This document shows positions 63,777 to 64,000 of a stretch of DNA of 64,000 nucleotides, piece by piece. The notes under the pieces were generated by a model that made no database searches, was not told where the DNA came from, and was given only the letters and a program-made list of their open reading frames with translations. Both the position numbers and the translations under genes were made by a program. The DNA comes from an uncultured Anaeromusa sp. (GTDB lineage Bacteria; Bacillota; Negativicutes; Anaeromusales; Anaeromusaceae), in NCBI RefSeq assembly GCF_963668665.1, contig NZ_OY764902.1, positions 496,001-560,000 of the forward strand, written 5' to 3'. The number at the start of each line of letters is the position of its first letter. Position 1 is the stretch's first letter.

Positions 63777-64000
63777 ATGGATAAAAAAAAAGCAGCTTCC
63801 GGCGTTTCTGATGCGTGCTCCTTGTCGGATGCGGCTTTTCTTCCGCTACGTGAGGGAGAAACCTATGAGCCAATATTGAAACCCCGCCAAAAGCCAAAGG
63901 AAGCGACACGTTACGCGGTCCTGTTAGGCTTGCTTTTTGGCGCCGTCTTTACTGTGGCTTGCACCTATATGCCTCTAAAAGTGGGCCAAGGCATTTCGTC
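63777..64000 (+). CDS. OPT-family oligopeptide transporter, 3' end outside window
   Basis: Open to the window edge; 74 codons seen. After a polar N-terminus comes YEPILKPRQKPKEATRYAV, then LLGLLFGAVFTVACTYMPLK and VGQGIS, the first helix and LKxGxxIS motif of OPT transporters. AAGGAGATACTTGG before ATG. Substrate: oligopeptide or metal chelate. Confidence 0.75.
   Translation, partial: MDKKKAASGVSDACSLSDAAFLPLREGETYEPILKPRQKPKEATRYAVLLGLLFGAVFTVACTYMPLKVGQGIS

Noticed and set aside
1..64000. CRISPR arrays, tRNA or rRNA genes
   Set aside because: No regularly spaced repeats, no cloverleaf with CCA-type end, and no rRNA signature found on reading both strands.

Overview
The window looks like chromosome of an anaerobic low-GC Gram-positive relative. 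My best guess is a Negativicutes/Sporomusaceae-type bacterium. The evidence is the order SEDS protein, class B PBP, PASTA kinase, rsgA, rpe; an FMN riboswitch and a T-box; ferredoxin-dependent 2-oxoacid chemistry; many 4Fe-4S and flavin proteins; and no oxygen-dependent enzymes. The placement is inference; no rRNA or tRNA gene was seen.

Region 1 (1-13 kb) is housekeeping: cell wall (SEDS/PBP/PASTA kinase), rsgA, rpe, a complete FMN-riboswitch-controlled ribDE-BA-H operon, a YfcE phosphodiesterase, hslO, rpmB on the other strand, a TVP38-type membrane protein and a small tautomerase. Region 2 (13-20.6 kb) holds a CadC/ArsR-controlled Cd/Zn/Pb-type P1B ATPase, a lone tyrosine recombinase, a nitroreductase, an EamA permease and two small or secreted proteins.

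Region 3 (20.7-27.7 kb, minus strand) is an operon of phenylacetate-CoA ligase, ACT protein, Mpv17-like membrane protein, iorA, iorB and a second acyl-CoA ligase. It lies behind a complete T-box leader whose specifier reads as UUC (Phe). Induction by uncharged tRNA-Phe points to phenylalanine synthesis from phenylacetate rather than to phenylalanine breakdown.

htpG (27.9-29.8 kb) is followed, directly after its terminator, by a group II intron that looks like class C.

Region 4 (31.8-64 kb) is a dense accessory redox island: four flavodoxins or flavodoxin-like domains (two with export signals), two iron-sulfur flavoprotein-like reductases, three Tat-signal DUF362 proteins, a NapH-NapG-like fusion with about six 4Fe-4S motifs, two aldo/keto reductases (one split by an IS21 element), cupins, a double carboxymuconolactone decarboxylase, SDRs, transporters, larB plus a short larC, and regulators of the MerR, AraC, TetR and LysR families. 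Six promoters in this island share a palindrome, CTTGGAGTTAACTCCAAG-like, inside a 19-bp spacer. That is the geometry of MerR-type promoters, and one of the six drives the operon that encodes the only MerR regulator here. I read the island as one electrophile/aldehyde or quinone-responsive regulon with a large extracytoplasmic electron-transfer component. The window ends inside an OPT-family transporter gene.
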